A DNA stretch of 36,605 nucleotides, from assembly GCA_903772945.1 (NCBI GenBank), contig CAICTM010001123.1, positions 1 to 36,605 on the forward strand, read 5' to 3'. The stretch comes from Seminavis robusta. Taxonomy: Eukaryota; Bacillariophyta; Bacillariophyceae; Naviculales; Naviculaceae. The translations under genes and the position numbers were made by a program. Positions 9,816 through 18,416 of the stretch are shown one piece after another (the stretch's first letter is position 1; each line of letters begins with the position of its first letter). The notes beneath the pieces were generated by a model. The model made no database searches, had not been told where the DNA came from, and saw only the letters and a program-made list of their open reading frames with translations.

Positions 9816-10265
9816 ATGTCCAAGTCAGTTATCATCCAATTCGAATTTGATGACAGCGAGAAGTTCATTGAAGAGGGTATAGACCAAATTGCACAGCGAC
9901 GAAAGAAGGGAAAGAGAGAGCGAACAGGAGTCAAAGTGAATGATCGATCTCTGGTTAAAAAACTCCAGGCCAAGGAAGGTGTCAAACGAGTAGAATTGAT
10001 TCGAGTGCATTGCCACTCAGGCTTTGGTACCACTATGATGGCCATCAAAGCAATCTACCGATCCTACAACAAAGACGGCACTGTACGCGAAACTGCTGGG
10101 GACAAGCACTATTTCGAGCAAGGTCATCTATCATTCAAGAGGACGTCGGAGGACACTACCAAGCTATCTTTTGAACGAGATGGTATCATCGTGAAAGCTA
10201 GCAATCAGCAAGGAAAGAAGGGCAAGGTCAGTCCAAGCATGAGAATCTGTTTTCTCAGGTGCTAG
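9816..10265 (+). CDS. Small-protein family, copy 1 (149 aa, unrecognised)
   Basis: A single-exon gene from ATG 9816 to TAG at 10263-10265. I do not recognise the family with certainty. The protein begins with a hydrophobic-acidic strand (VIIQFEFDDSEKF), followed by a basic segment (RRKKGKRER). A body predicted mainly as beta strands contains AIKAIYRSYNKDGTV, GDKHYFEQG and a conserved end, MRICFLRC. There is no signal peptide or membrane helix, so it is probably cytosolic. Copy 2 at 11093 is about 60 percent identical by eye, and a divergent copy 3 lies at 12309, all in the same direction. The rhythm of aIkaIYR..DGt, G, kLSFerdgIivka, G, slRicf faintly resembles jacalin-like beta-prism lectins. 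That is a guess from spacing only. Confidence 0.75.
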   Translation: MSKSVIIQFEFDDSEKFIEEGIDQIAQRRKKGKRERTGVKVNDRSLVKKLQAKEGVKRVELIRVHCHSGFGTTMMAIKAIYRSYNKDGTVRETAGDKHYFEQGHLSFKRTSEDTTKLSFERDGIIVKASNQQGKKGKVSPSMRICFLRC

Positions 10266-11092
10266 GTAGCTTTGCCTGGAGAAGTTTTGCAAACGGGGAA
10301 AGGGGGAGCATACAACTATTACAACTACATGTACTGAGTGCCACACAATTTGGATAATCTGTAATGCTTCAATAGACATACTTCAATTTTTATTACCAAT
10401 ACTCGTGGCCATGGAAGATCTAAGCAATCCAACCACCAACGATGTCAACTGTCACAGGAGATTCCTTTGGTTGCTACTGGCTGCATCATTAGCCCAGGGC
10501 CTTGCCTTGTGGCTGGGAGTGAATGAGAGTGGTTTGCAAAGTCCGTAGCGGCACCAGTACTAGGTAGACAGACACAAAGACCCACTTGAACCTGGACGGA
10601 AGCCACTAGTAGCCAGCTAGGTCTACATTATTGGATCCTTCCAATAATTATTGTCAGGAGCTGCAATAATGAAAGAAATTCTTGCGTTGGCACAATTGTG
10701 AGGTGTCTCTCCGTCTTGGTTGCTCAACAGCCCGGTTTTAGTATCATAGTCTTTGTGGACTCTTTGTGATATTATCGGATACCCCCCTCCGGCACAGACA
10801 CGGTCACAATGTTCTAGTAAACTCCGTGTTACAAGTACCGGTATGTATGCCAAATGTTAAATCAGTGCGTTCTTTCGTTGGTCGCAGCTTACGACGGGGG
10901 ATTCTTGGTTTCTGCCTGGGTTGTTTCACGTTTCACCCAATCCTCTCACAAAGTCGATGAAGGTGAACTTCCAAATGATACATCCTCACAGGCCAAATCT
11001 AAATCCATTGCAATCCTTCCCAAAGCTCATAATATTTTGGACTCAGATACCAAAACAATACATGTACTGAAGCAAGCGTTCATTATACCAAT
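10266..11092. other. Spacer between copies 1 and 2
   Basis: I see no intact gene. Bases 10835-10844 carry the GTACCGGTAT motif. The minus-strand segment 10853-10623 looks like a fragment of an ankyrin-type protein end and is listed separately. The last 200 bases are the upstream region of copy 2. Confidence 0.45.
10623..10853 (-). pseudogene. Possible ankyrin-like gene fragment
   Basis: This minus-strand frame has no ATG start. It reads QRVHKDYDTKTGLLSNQDGE and then TPHNCANAR before ending at 10623. The DGETP..CA phrase is like the turn of an ankyrin repeat, and the short tail after it resembles the end of some algal ankyrin proteins. With no second repeat visible, the call rests on about 20 residues and could be chance. 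Confidence 0.2.
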
Positions 11093-11563
11093 ATGCCTTC
11101 CAAAAGAGTCTTGGTTCAGTTTGACTTTGATGATAGCGAGAGCTTCATCCAAGATGGTTTGGAACAAATCTCCGAAAGGAGGAGAAATGGAAAAAGGGGC
11201 CGAAAAGGAGCCGAGGTGAATGACCAATCCTTGTTGGTGGACAAGCTCAAGGGTGCCTCTGATAAGGCGGAACTGGTGCGGGTGCATTGCTACTCTGGAT
11301 TTGAAACCTCACTCATGGCAATCAGAGCCATCTATCGGTTCTACAAAGAGGATGGAACTGTTCGAGAGTTTCCCGGCGACAAGCACTTTTTCGAAAAGGG
11401 ACGTCTGTGCTTCCAGAAGAAGGATGCAGGAAACGAAGACGAATCACACCAAACCAGCAAGTTGTCCTTTGAACGGAATGGTATCTATATGAAGGCGAAG
11501 AGCCAAGAGGGAGCCAGAGGAATGGTGAGCCCGAGTTTGAGAGTTTGTTACCTGAGATGCTAA
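11093..11563 (+). CDS. Small-protein family, copy 2 (156 aa, unrecognised)
   Basis: A single-exon gene from ATG 11093 to TAA 11561-11563. It shares with copy 1 the start FDFDDSESFI, the basic RRRNGKRGRKG segment, AELVRVHCYSGFET, MAIRAIYRFYKEDGTVREF, GDKHFFEKG, KLSFERNGI and the SLRVCYLRC end. Residues about 112-120 form an eight-residue insertion (AGNEDESH) before TSKLSF that copy 1 lacks. The paralogue and the absence of stops argue for a real, selected gene. It arose by tandem duplication; the spacer of about 830 bases shares no obvious similarity with the spacer after it. Confidence 0.75.
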   Translation: MPSKRVLVQFDFDDSESFIQDGLEQISERRRNGKRGRKGAEVNDQSLLVDKLKGASDKAELVRVHCYSGFETSLMAIRAIYRFYKEDGTVREFPGDKHFFEKGRLCFQKKDAGNEDESHQTSKLSFERNGIYMKAKSQEGARGMVSPSLRVCYLRC

Positions 11564-12308
11564 CAGCTGGCTGAGAAGTGGAAGCGACGAATCAAGCTGA
11601 ATGAAACAATGAATATGCCTGATCTTTTTGAATGCATCACCGACACGGGCAACAAAATATGCATGGTAATTTAGATTTGACTACCCCAGCCCAGATTTTC
11701 AAAATACATGTAGCTACGATAGTCGGTCGACCCAACCTGCGAGATGATACATCGAAGCTCCTTTGGTAGCTAGGAGCCAGCACTACCATTCCCTTGAAGC
11801 CGGTAGTCCAGCCACAATCTGTGATCTGTGTTAAGAACGTGCATTGCCTCGACACAGGAGAGTTCAAGATCTTCCCCTCTTAGGGTTTGCTGGTGGGTGC
11901 TGGGCCCATCTCCTGACACGTTGTCGCTCCTTTATCTACCCACGGCTAGTCGATTGTCACGGACAGTTGCCAACCGATACCGTACCGTACTTACAGGAAC
12001 TTACGGTTGTAAGGAAGACAATGCATTGACTATCGACTATGGATACGGTACCGTACCTACCGGTATTGTCTATCGACTGTGAACTTCGAAGCTGTAGTGG
12101 CGAGGGTACCCAAAACCCAAATATTCAACTTAGCCGGCTCAATTTGGCGAACCTTCTCATTTTTTTAGATCTTGCTTGCTCGATCTGAGATCGTTTGAAT
12201 TCTTTGTCCAGCCAAACAAAGGACAAGGACCTCTGAGGCTGTCGAAGTGAAAGCACAATTGGCTGCAACACAACAGACGTACGATACAAAAGCAACTAGC
12301 TAGCTAGA
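11564..12308. other. Spacer between copies 2 and 3
   Basis: No gene is supported. Bases 11975-12082 are rich in overlapping repeats of GGTACCGTAC and TATCGACTRTG type (for example 12027-12038 and 12070-12080), giving alternative short hairpins. Bases 12294-12306 read CAACTAGCTAGCT just before the copy 3 start. Confidence 0.45.
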
Positions 12309-12776
12309 ATGAAGACCCGCTTCCGTCTGAACTACGACTTTCTCGACCAATTGACCGATGAGAAGCTAGCCGAAGCGGCGACGAAAGAGCTCCTCCGAAG
12401 TGGTGGGAATCCGGACGATAAGTTTGTGCACCCATGCGACGATCTAGCCCTCCGCGAGGAATGGCTCCAAGAGTGCCAGTCTGTGGTTTTGGTTGACATT
12501 ACTCTTTACTATACTTCCGTATGCGTGATGGCGCTCAAGGCACAATATCGCTGCGAGTACGACGATTCCAAAATTCTCTTGAAACAGGGACCTATGCACT
12601 ACTTTGCCAAGGGTCTCTTTTCCTTTCAATGTGGCGAGAATTCCAGTGAGGATATCATACAGCTCAAAATCACCAGAAAGGAGTCCATTATCAAGGTTCG
12701 CCCCGAGAGAAATGGAGAAAAAGGCAAAGCTGTGACAGTATCCACTTCAAATCCGTCAATATCAACGTCCATTTGA
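12309..12776 (+). CDS. Small-protein family, divergent copy 3 (155 aa)
   Basis: A single-exon ORF from ATG 12309 to TGA 12774-12776. It aligns with copies 1 and 2 through conserved landmarks: a phenylalanine-rich acidic start (YDFLDQLTDEK), VMALKAQYRCEYDD in place of MAIKAIYR, GPMHYFAKGLFSF in place of GDKHYFEQGHLSF, and IIKVRPERNGEKGK near the end. Identity is low, about 20-25 percent by eye. It lacks the basic RRKKGKR segment and ends in a Ser/Thr-rich tail (TVSTSNPSISTS) instead of the FLRC end. The shared orientation, size and order of landmarks make an ancient third member likely. Confidence 0.55.
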   Translation: MKTRFRLNYDFLDQLTDEKLAEAATKELLRSGGNPDDKFVHPCDDLALREEWLQECQSVVLVDITLYYTSVCVMALKAQYRCEYDDSKILLKQGPMHYFAKGLFSFQCGENSSEDIIQLKITRKESIIKVRPERNGEKGKAVTVSTSNPSISTSI

Positions 12777-13090
12777 AATTTGAATACAAAAGCTTCAATC
12801 TACGCTCACTAGGTGCATAGATACAGTCGTCATATTGCTGATTACAAAGACAGCAGATGAACTCTTGATGAGGCATGTGCAACTGCAAAGAAGGAGTGGT
12901 CTTTTTTCAAAGTCGACGAAACGGAAGCAATCGAAGGTACCTGGTATCTAAAAGTGCGTTGGGAACCACCAACGGCGAGGTAGAGAGGAATTCTCGAAAG
13001 GACTTGAAGACTTGGGAATGCTGCAGCTGAGAGGACCTAGCTTCCATCACCCCAACTGGTTGCTGTACAATTCACGCACAGAAATCAGCT
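12777..13090. other. Spacer downstream of copy 3
   Basis: These 314 bases show no coding frame of interest, no long repeat and no RNA gene that I can recognise. They probably hold the 3' ends of the convergent transcripts on either side. Confidence 0.4.
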
Positions 13091-13429
13091 TTAACTGAAC
13101 CCCAACAATCGTATACGGTATCTTTTGCGCAATGAGCATTGGCTTCCCACTGGATCAAAACACCCACGTATTGGCTTGCTATTGGCATCCGGCATAATAT
13201 GGTTCCAAAACTCAACATCCGAGTAGATTGTATACATCCACTGGTAGCGTTCGTATAGCCCCTTCAGAACCCAAAGCCAATCTCGCATGTTGACAACCAT
13301 TCCCAACGCGGACCCTGGACACCAAATCTTCTGCATTCCTAGTTCCCAATCCAACCAGGAAAGAGTTTGTGCCATGGGAATGCTGAATAGATAATAGTCT
13401 TGGTAGTTCTTTCGCATGGTACATCCCAT
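13091..13429 (-). CDS. Hypothetical tryptophan-rich protein fragment (112 aa)
   Basis: From ATG 13429 to TAA 13091 the minus strand gives 112 residues with nine tryptophans and phrases such as LSWLDWELGMQKIWCPGS and MRDWLWVLKGLYERYQ. Codon choice looks coding-like. The frame extends upstream to 13591 without a further ATG, so an exon or the gene start may be missing. I do not recognise the family. It may be a remnant of a larger enzyme gene, possibly with exons in the next 250 bases, where I see no clear splice sites. Confidence 0.3.
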   Translation of the reverse strand: MGCTMRKNYQDYYLFSIPMAQTLSWLDWELGMQKIWCPGSALGMVVNMRDWLWVLKGLYERYQWMYTIYSDVEFWNHIMPDANSKPIRGCFDPVGSQCSLRKRYRIRLLGFS

Positions 13430-13841
13430 TTTATAGCTCCAACACGATACTAGTCTTGAGCGCTCAAGCCAAAACGATCGGACAACTTTCGGGTCAAAAT
13501 CAGGGATGCAACGAGCTCCGCAAGCATGATGAGGTAGTCTTGAACCCAAACGGCTTCGCCCTCGTTTGCAGCAGCGCAAAGATCTCAACAAGTCTTGACA
13601 AGGACGAAATAAAATCAGAAAAGAGCCTCTCTAACCATGATCAAAAAGGAATCTCTAACAACGATCAAAAGAGAACCGACGGCCGGTTCCAATCCAAAAA
13701 CCGCATTTCGGCTAGCTAGTACAATGTAGTTGACTTTTCATGAGCGAGCGAAATGCAAAATCAAACCAAGCAAAATTCTAGATGAGCTCTTCAGTACGTT
13801 GTTGACAGGTCGCAATTTGTCGCTGGCACGGGTTCGGACGA

Positions 13842-16247
13842 TCAAGAGGTTCCCAGATCGTCAGGCAGGCACTTTTCAAACTCTACCCTGGCTCCATCAT
13901 AATCACCCTTTTCAGACAACAACAGCCCAATGCTGCGGTATGTGCCAGCAGTATGAGGATGATTCTTGCCCAGGACTGCCTCTTGGATAGCAGCAGCTTG
14001 TCGCAATTTTGCCAAGGCACCATCATACTCAGCTGATTGCCACAGCACACTAGCAATATTGAGGTAGGAATCAGCAGTTTCATGATGAGTCTCACCCCAT
14101 ACAGACTTGCGAATGTCCAGGGCTTGTTCATATCTTGCCAATGCTCCATCAGAGTCACCAATGGCCCCCATTACAGAGCCAATGTTATTGTATGTTGCAG
14201 CTGTGTCTGGATGATTTTCGCCCAATACTGACTCTTGAATTCTCAGAGCTTCTTCATATCTGCCTAATGCCCTTTCATAGTCACCCATCTCAAACAACAC
14301 AGCTCCAATAATGTTGTAGGTTGTGGCAGTTTCGGGATGGTCTTTCCCCAAAACACTCTCTCGGATGGAAAGAGCTTGCTTGTAATTAGCCAAAGCACCA
14401 TCATAGTCACCTTTGCTATGAAGGGCATATCCGCTGTTGTGGTAGGTTGCGGCAGTATCTGGGTGATTCCTGCCCAGCACTGTCTCACAGATGTCAAGAG
14501 CCTGCATGTGAGCTGCCAAAGAAGCATCATAGTCACCGTTGCCAGCCATCACCAATCCAATATTGTTGTAGATGGTGGCAGTCTCAGCATTTCTCTTCCC
14601 CAACAAGGAAACCCTAATTTCAAGAGCTTGCTGGTACATTGCCAATGCACCATCATAGTCACCCTTTTCATAGTAGACATCACCGATGTTATTGTAGGTC
14701 GTGGCATTTTGATGATGCTTGTCACCAAAATTGGCTTTGCACGTGGACAGAGCAGTGAAGAAGAGTTCTGTGGCTGTGTCATGTTCTCCATTCTCTCGAA
14801 AGATCGCACCAATAGTATTACAAAACTCAACCTGGCTTTCATCATTGGTATTTTCTCTTGTCTCCACTAGCCGAATAAGCACACCCAGCATCCATTCTCT
14901 CAGTAAATTGTTGACCTGTTTGTTCAGCTCCTGATAACCAGCACCTGATTTCACTTTGTCCAGAATGGCTCGTCTGTCCCTTTCCACAGAAGCCTTGGCT
15001 TCTTGTACTTTGGTGCTTCCTAGTGTCTCAAAGAGTGCATTGATTCCACCTCCTCTCTTGATGACATCCTGCTCCAAAGATTCCTTCTCATTTGGTGGCA
15101 TGACAATGTCCACTTTGCATCCATTTGTGAGAGCTGTGAAGACTTCAAAAATGCACCAGACCCGAGTCAGATATACTGGTGTTTTCCATGGAGCCATCAT
15201 GCAAAGCACATGCCCAATCCTTTTGACTCGTTCCCCAAAGATGGTGAAGAAGTCAGCTTGAGCCATTGGGATCATTCCAGACTTTTGCAGCATTGCAGTT
15301 TCCACTACTCTGTGCTGATTGACACAAAGGCAGCAGATCCAAATGTAAGTCCTCTTTGGATCAAGGCTGTGCATCCGACAGAAGTCAGATAGAGTATCCA
15401 CAATATCCCCAATGCAGGAGTTCCATGAATAGCTGAGCATGTGGGTTGCATCTCCTACATGGTCAGCTCCTTCCAAACAATGCACATACGCAGCCCCCAA
15501 CTTTCCATCAAGAGGGCACTTTGTGTTCACTCCCTTTCTGCGAATAACCCCAGGAGGACCCTGTAGATTTTCAATGTCATAGATAGTGGAAGATGCAGAT
15601 AGAGGTTGTCCTGATGGGGTATCTGTAAAAACGCACACTTCTTGCTCAAGAAAGACTTGTTCCGCGTGATAGACACTCACACCCAACATATCCAGAGCCA
15701 GCTCTGCGCTCTGTTTGGCGTTTTTGATATGGGGTATTGTCTCCGCTGCTTTCTTCTGCGGATCATTGCAAACTTGGTAAGCCTGGTTTTCTCGATCCAA
15801 ACCGGCTTGGCGCGTGTTGTCGTTGCTGATGCTTTCACTCTGGGATTTCAAAGACTTCATTGCAGGTCTCCCTATTGTCTGATATTTCACTTTGGGCCAA
15901 CCACGACGAATATGAGGAGCAGCATCTTGTGGATCGTTCCCGATTTCTTTCATTTTGTTGAGAATCGCTGCTGCGGATCTCTCTGTCGTCCCTTGCTTCT
16001 GCTGTTCGTCTGGCCAACCACGAAGAATCTCTCTACAATGTCCAGACTGCAAATTTTGCTGCCTCATGGGGTTCCTTCTTAAGTGGCACTCGAACTTGGG
16101 AACTTCATCATGCAGTAGTATAACGGAAGTTTCGCCAGCAAGTAGAGCACTCTCGAGAATGGCACGGTCAACTTCATGGTACAATTCCCAAGAACCACCA
16201 TCGGCTTTCCAGAACCACAACGCTGCATCATCACCATTTGTTGCCAT
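13842..16247 (-). CDS. WWE / TIR-like / TPR protein (801 aa)
   Basis: A single exon from ATG 16247 to the stop at 13842. Residues 10-75 form a WWE domain: WFWKADGGSWELYHEVD, ending in a QN...HCREILRG strand. WWE domains bind ADP-ribose-containing ligands such as iso-ADP-ribose. Residues about 265-395 carry HMLSYSWNS (269-277), YIWICCLCVNQH (301-312), RIGHVLCMM and VYLTRVWCIFEVF (358-370). Trp364, Cys365 and Glu368 give the WCxxE pattern that holds the catalytic Glu of TIR NADases, so I call it TIR-like by motif. Residues 473-801 are TPRs of the kinesin-light-chain type: seven full units of exactly 42 residues starting at 473, 515, 557, 599, 641, 683 and 725, with a partial eighth at 767. No signal peptide or membrane helix is seen. 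The layout resembles a sensor (TPR), an effector (TIR-like) and a ligand reader (WWE). Function is inferred. Confidence 0.85.
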   Translation of the reverse strand: MATNGDDAALWFWKADGGSWELYHEVDRAILESALLAGETSVILLHDEVPKFECHLRRNPMRQQNLQSGHCREILRGWPDEQQKQGTTERSAAAILNKMKEIGNDPQDAAPHIRRGWPKVKYQTIGRPAMKSLKSQSESISNDNTRQAGLDRENQAYQVCNDPQKKAAETIPHIKNAKQSAELALDMLGVSVYHAEQVFLEQEVCVFTDTPSGQPLSASSTIYDIENLQGPPGVIRRKGVNTKCPLDGKLGAAYVHCLEGADHVGDATHMLSYSWNSCIGDIVDTLSDFCRMHSLDPKRTYIWICCLCVNQHRVVETAMLQKSGMIPMAQADFFTIFGERVKRIGHVLCMMAPWKTPVYLTRVWCIFEVFTALTNGCKVDIVMPPNEKESLEQDVIKRGGGINALFETLGSTKVQEAKASVERDRRAILDKVKSGAGYQELNKQVNNLLREWMLGVLIRLVETRENTNDESQVEFCNTIGAIFRENGEHDTATELFFTALSTCKANFGDKHHQNATTYNNIGDVYYEKGDYDGALAMYQQALEIRVSLLGKRNAETATIYNNIGLVMAGNGDYDASLAAHMQALDICETVLGRNHPDTAATYHNSGYALHSKGDYDGALANYKQALSIRESVLGKDHPETATTYNIIGAVLFEMGDYERALGRYEEALRIQESVLGENHPDTAATYNNIGSVMGAIGDSDGALARYEQALDIRKSVWGETHHETADSYLNIASVLWQSAEYDGALAKLRQAAAIQEAVLGKNHPHTAGTYRSIGLLLSEKGDYDGARVEFEKCLPDDLGTS

Positions 16248-17174
16248 TGTTCATCACATTATTTGAGAACCCACCACTCTCTGCATCAGCTGTGTTGCTA
16301 CATTCGTGCTTTTGGTGATCGGACCGGACTGTACAATGTCACTCGACTCGCCTCCTCCCGACTGAGAGGACTGTTCTCGTGTTCTCATCGGAGACGAAAC
16401 GAAAGGGCCGAAATCGCGATTTACAAGTAATTCTGCTGGAGTATTTGGGTTTCGATTTAAAATTTTTGTTTCGATTTTATATATATAATTTGATTTTATA
16501 ATTAGGTTTCGGCTTGATTTTTACTAGTTATTTACCACAGTAATTTGGTTTCGGATTAATATTTAGGTTATTTTAGGTTTCGATTTTATATTTAGGTTTG
16601 TAATTGATCAATTTAATTGGATTCTTTTAAAAATCCTGATTTTGGACCGTTTCAGCGTCCATGGCATAACAATACTAGTCTAGTACGACTGTTGGAAGAT
16701 TCACTGGTTTGTTTATTAGAGCCACTGCGCTAAGGTTATGTAGTACAGTATTTGCAATAATAATGAACAAACGCCCTTCCAGTTTGTTTTGGCTGCATCG
16801 CAGCCCTTTGAGACCAGGCTGATTGTGGAACCAGTGGCGGAGAGGTTGTCAAGTTTTCCGCAGTTACTACTGTACAAGAAGACAATACCATGCTGGGCTA
16901 GTAGCTAGCTAGTTGCTACTAGCTAGTAGCCTAAGAATTCAGTTGTGTGGGCATTTTGCAACTTAGCTAAGCCAGAGACATGGTTTTCATGCAAATTTTT
17001 GTGTTAGCGTGTTTGTGTGCACTATGTATGGTGTGTATGGATGCAGTCGCGTTTTGTTGGTTGCTTGCCTATGATGCTTGTCTTGTGCCATTGAAAAAGA
17101 ATAGGCCCTGCACAATCAAATGGGTAGTTGTGCTTGGCATCACCGTGGCTACCAACTCGTTGAATTCAACGGAA
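16248..17174. other. AT-rich intergenic stretch with degenerate repeats
   Basis: It contains the upstream region of the WWE/TIR-like/TPR gene. From 16440 to 16640 it is AT-rich and made of imperfect repeats of a GGTTTCGATTTTATATTTA-like unit, five or so times at roughly 30-50-base spacing. Bases 16900-16930 carry CTAGTAGCTAGCTAG repeats. An 85-codon plus-strand frame from 16980 starts with a hydrophobic run but overlaps the 3' end of the next gene and has no family signal, so I do not call it. Confidence 0.5.
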
Positions 17175-17636
17175 TCATGGTGCCCCCCAGCCTCCCACGA
17201 TCAGAGGTTCACATCTGCCCGTAGACCCACCATTTAAGTTGCACCAGCAACCGCTGTCGCACTTGACAGATACATCGTCACACTCGTCACCAAGGCCCGC
17301 TTGTGATCTCGAAATGACTTCAAACTTGCCAAATCCATCGTTGGTGACAACCTGCTCGCAGAATCTTTCGTTGTTGTTGGCATCCACTCCCGTGCAGACA
17401 TGGCCCCTGGCACAGGGGGAATTGCCTTCGTTGGCATTGACACAGTGGTCCGGGACCACATTGGAGAGCATACCGTCCGAGTTGCAGCAGTGATTGCCCA
17501 CATAATTGTCGCAACGGGCTCCTTGTGCCGGACAAGGCGTGGTACTCGACAAGATTCGAACGTCGCCAACTCTAGCTCTTGCAACAGGGACAAGAATCGC
17601 CATCACCATGATCAGGAAGCGGAAGATACTACTCAT
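17175..17636 (-). CDS. Secreted cysteine-rich protein (153 aa)
   Basis: I place the start at ATG 17636, because the residues after it (SSIFRFLIMVMAILVPVARA) form a clean signal peptide. The frame is open further upstream but contributes no sensible start. The mature part of about 130 residues has 13 cysteines, including CPAQGARC, NHCC, CARGHVC, ERFC, DEC, VKCDSGCWC and GRC, which suggests an extracellular disulphide-bonded protein. I do not recognise a family. The Gly/Asn/Asp-rich spacers resemble small cell-wall or matrix proteins. The stop is TGA at 17175-17177. The odd cysteine count leaves one free or intermolecular thiol. Confidence 0.65.
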   Translation of the reverse strand: MSSIFRFLIMVMAILVPVARARVGDVRILSSTTPCPAQGARCDNYVGNHCCNSDGMLSNVVPDHCVNANEGNSPCARGHVCTGVDANNNERFCEQVVTNDGFGKFEVISRSQAGLGDECDDVSVKCDSGCWCNLNGGSTGRCEPLIVGGWGAP

Positions 17637-18416
17637 TTTGAAGGATGTTGTTGTCAGTTTCTTGATAATGATCTGATCTCGATTTTTGTGGGACCAGTCA
17701 ACCTGTAGAAGACGACAGATGAAGGAAGGAAGATGGGCAGCGTGGGTAACAAACGCCAAAAATCTGCTCAGGGACAGGCAATTTTCACTCACTGGATTTC
17801 TTGCTTAGCAGTCAACGCGAAAGATCCAGTACTGCAAGGTAGACTACATCCATACATCCATACTGGTCCCAAATGCAACAGCTTTGTAAGCTTATTGCTG
17901 GTTTATGGTGAGCTCCTGCGCTGGTTGGCCAGTTGGGTGCTGGGGGTGGTTGTTGGGTGCGTTGTTGGGTTCAAGCAAGCTGGCAAGCTGGTTGGGTGCA
18001 AGCTACTAGCTAGTACCGTACCGGTACTGGCAAGCTGCGAGCGGTTTAAGCTACGAAACTGAAGGGAGTTTGAGACAGCGCACGTGAGCAGGTTTGGGCA
18101 TGTGAGTAGCCTCGTTGGGTCAGAAAGAGTTGTACCAGTACTTGTTTGCAACGTGATGAAGTCAGCCATGCTGATACCAAGAAGCTGGCTGAGTGATTGC
18201 ATGAATTATGGACTGCACTGTTCCTGGGGGGAATGAGAGCCTTCAAAACCTGAAGTATTCTTTTTATGGTCTGATAAAAATCATTACAGTCTGTCGACTA
18301 TCTCGTAAAGGGCTCTCAGTACATAGAATGAGCTAGATATCCAGCTTAGCGAGTATAGGAGAACCACTCCAGTTCATTTGAAAGCCACTCCATGTTTAGT
18401 TTGTCTATTGCTGTTG
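17637..18416. other. Intergenic stretch with short repeats
   Basis: No gene is supported. Bases 17925-18030 contain repeated GTTGGGTGC (four near-copies) and CAAGCTGG units, ending in CTACTAGCTAGTACC and GTACCGGTAC (18018-18027). The plus- and minus-strand frames here are low-complexity readings of those repeats. The stretch would hold the upstream region of the secreted protein and the 3' end of the monooxygenase-like gene. Confidence 0.45.

Noticed and set aside
9816..12776. Jacalin-like lectin identity for the small-protein family
   Set aside because: Only spacing of strands and glycines suggests it; not strong enough for a call, so it is mentioned only as a guess.
16980..17237. Plus-strand 85-codon ORF with a hydrophobic start
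   Set aside because: Starts like a signal peptide, but the rest is without pattern and overlaps the end of the secreted-protein gene on the other strand.
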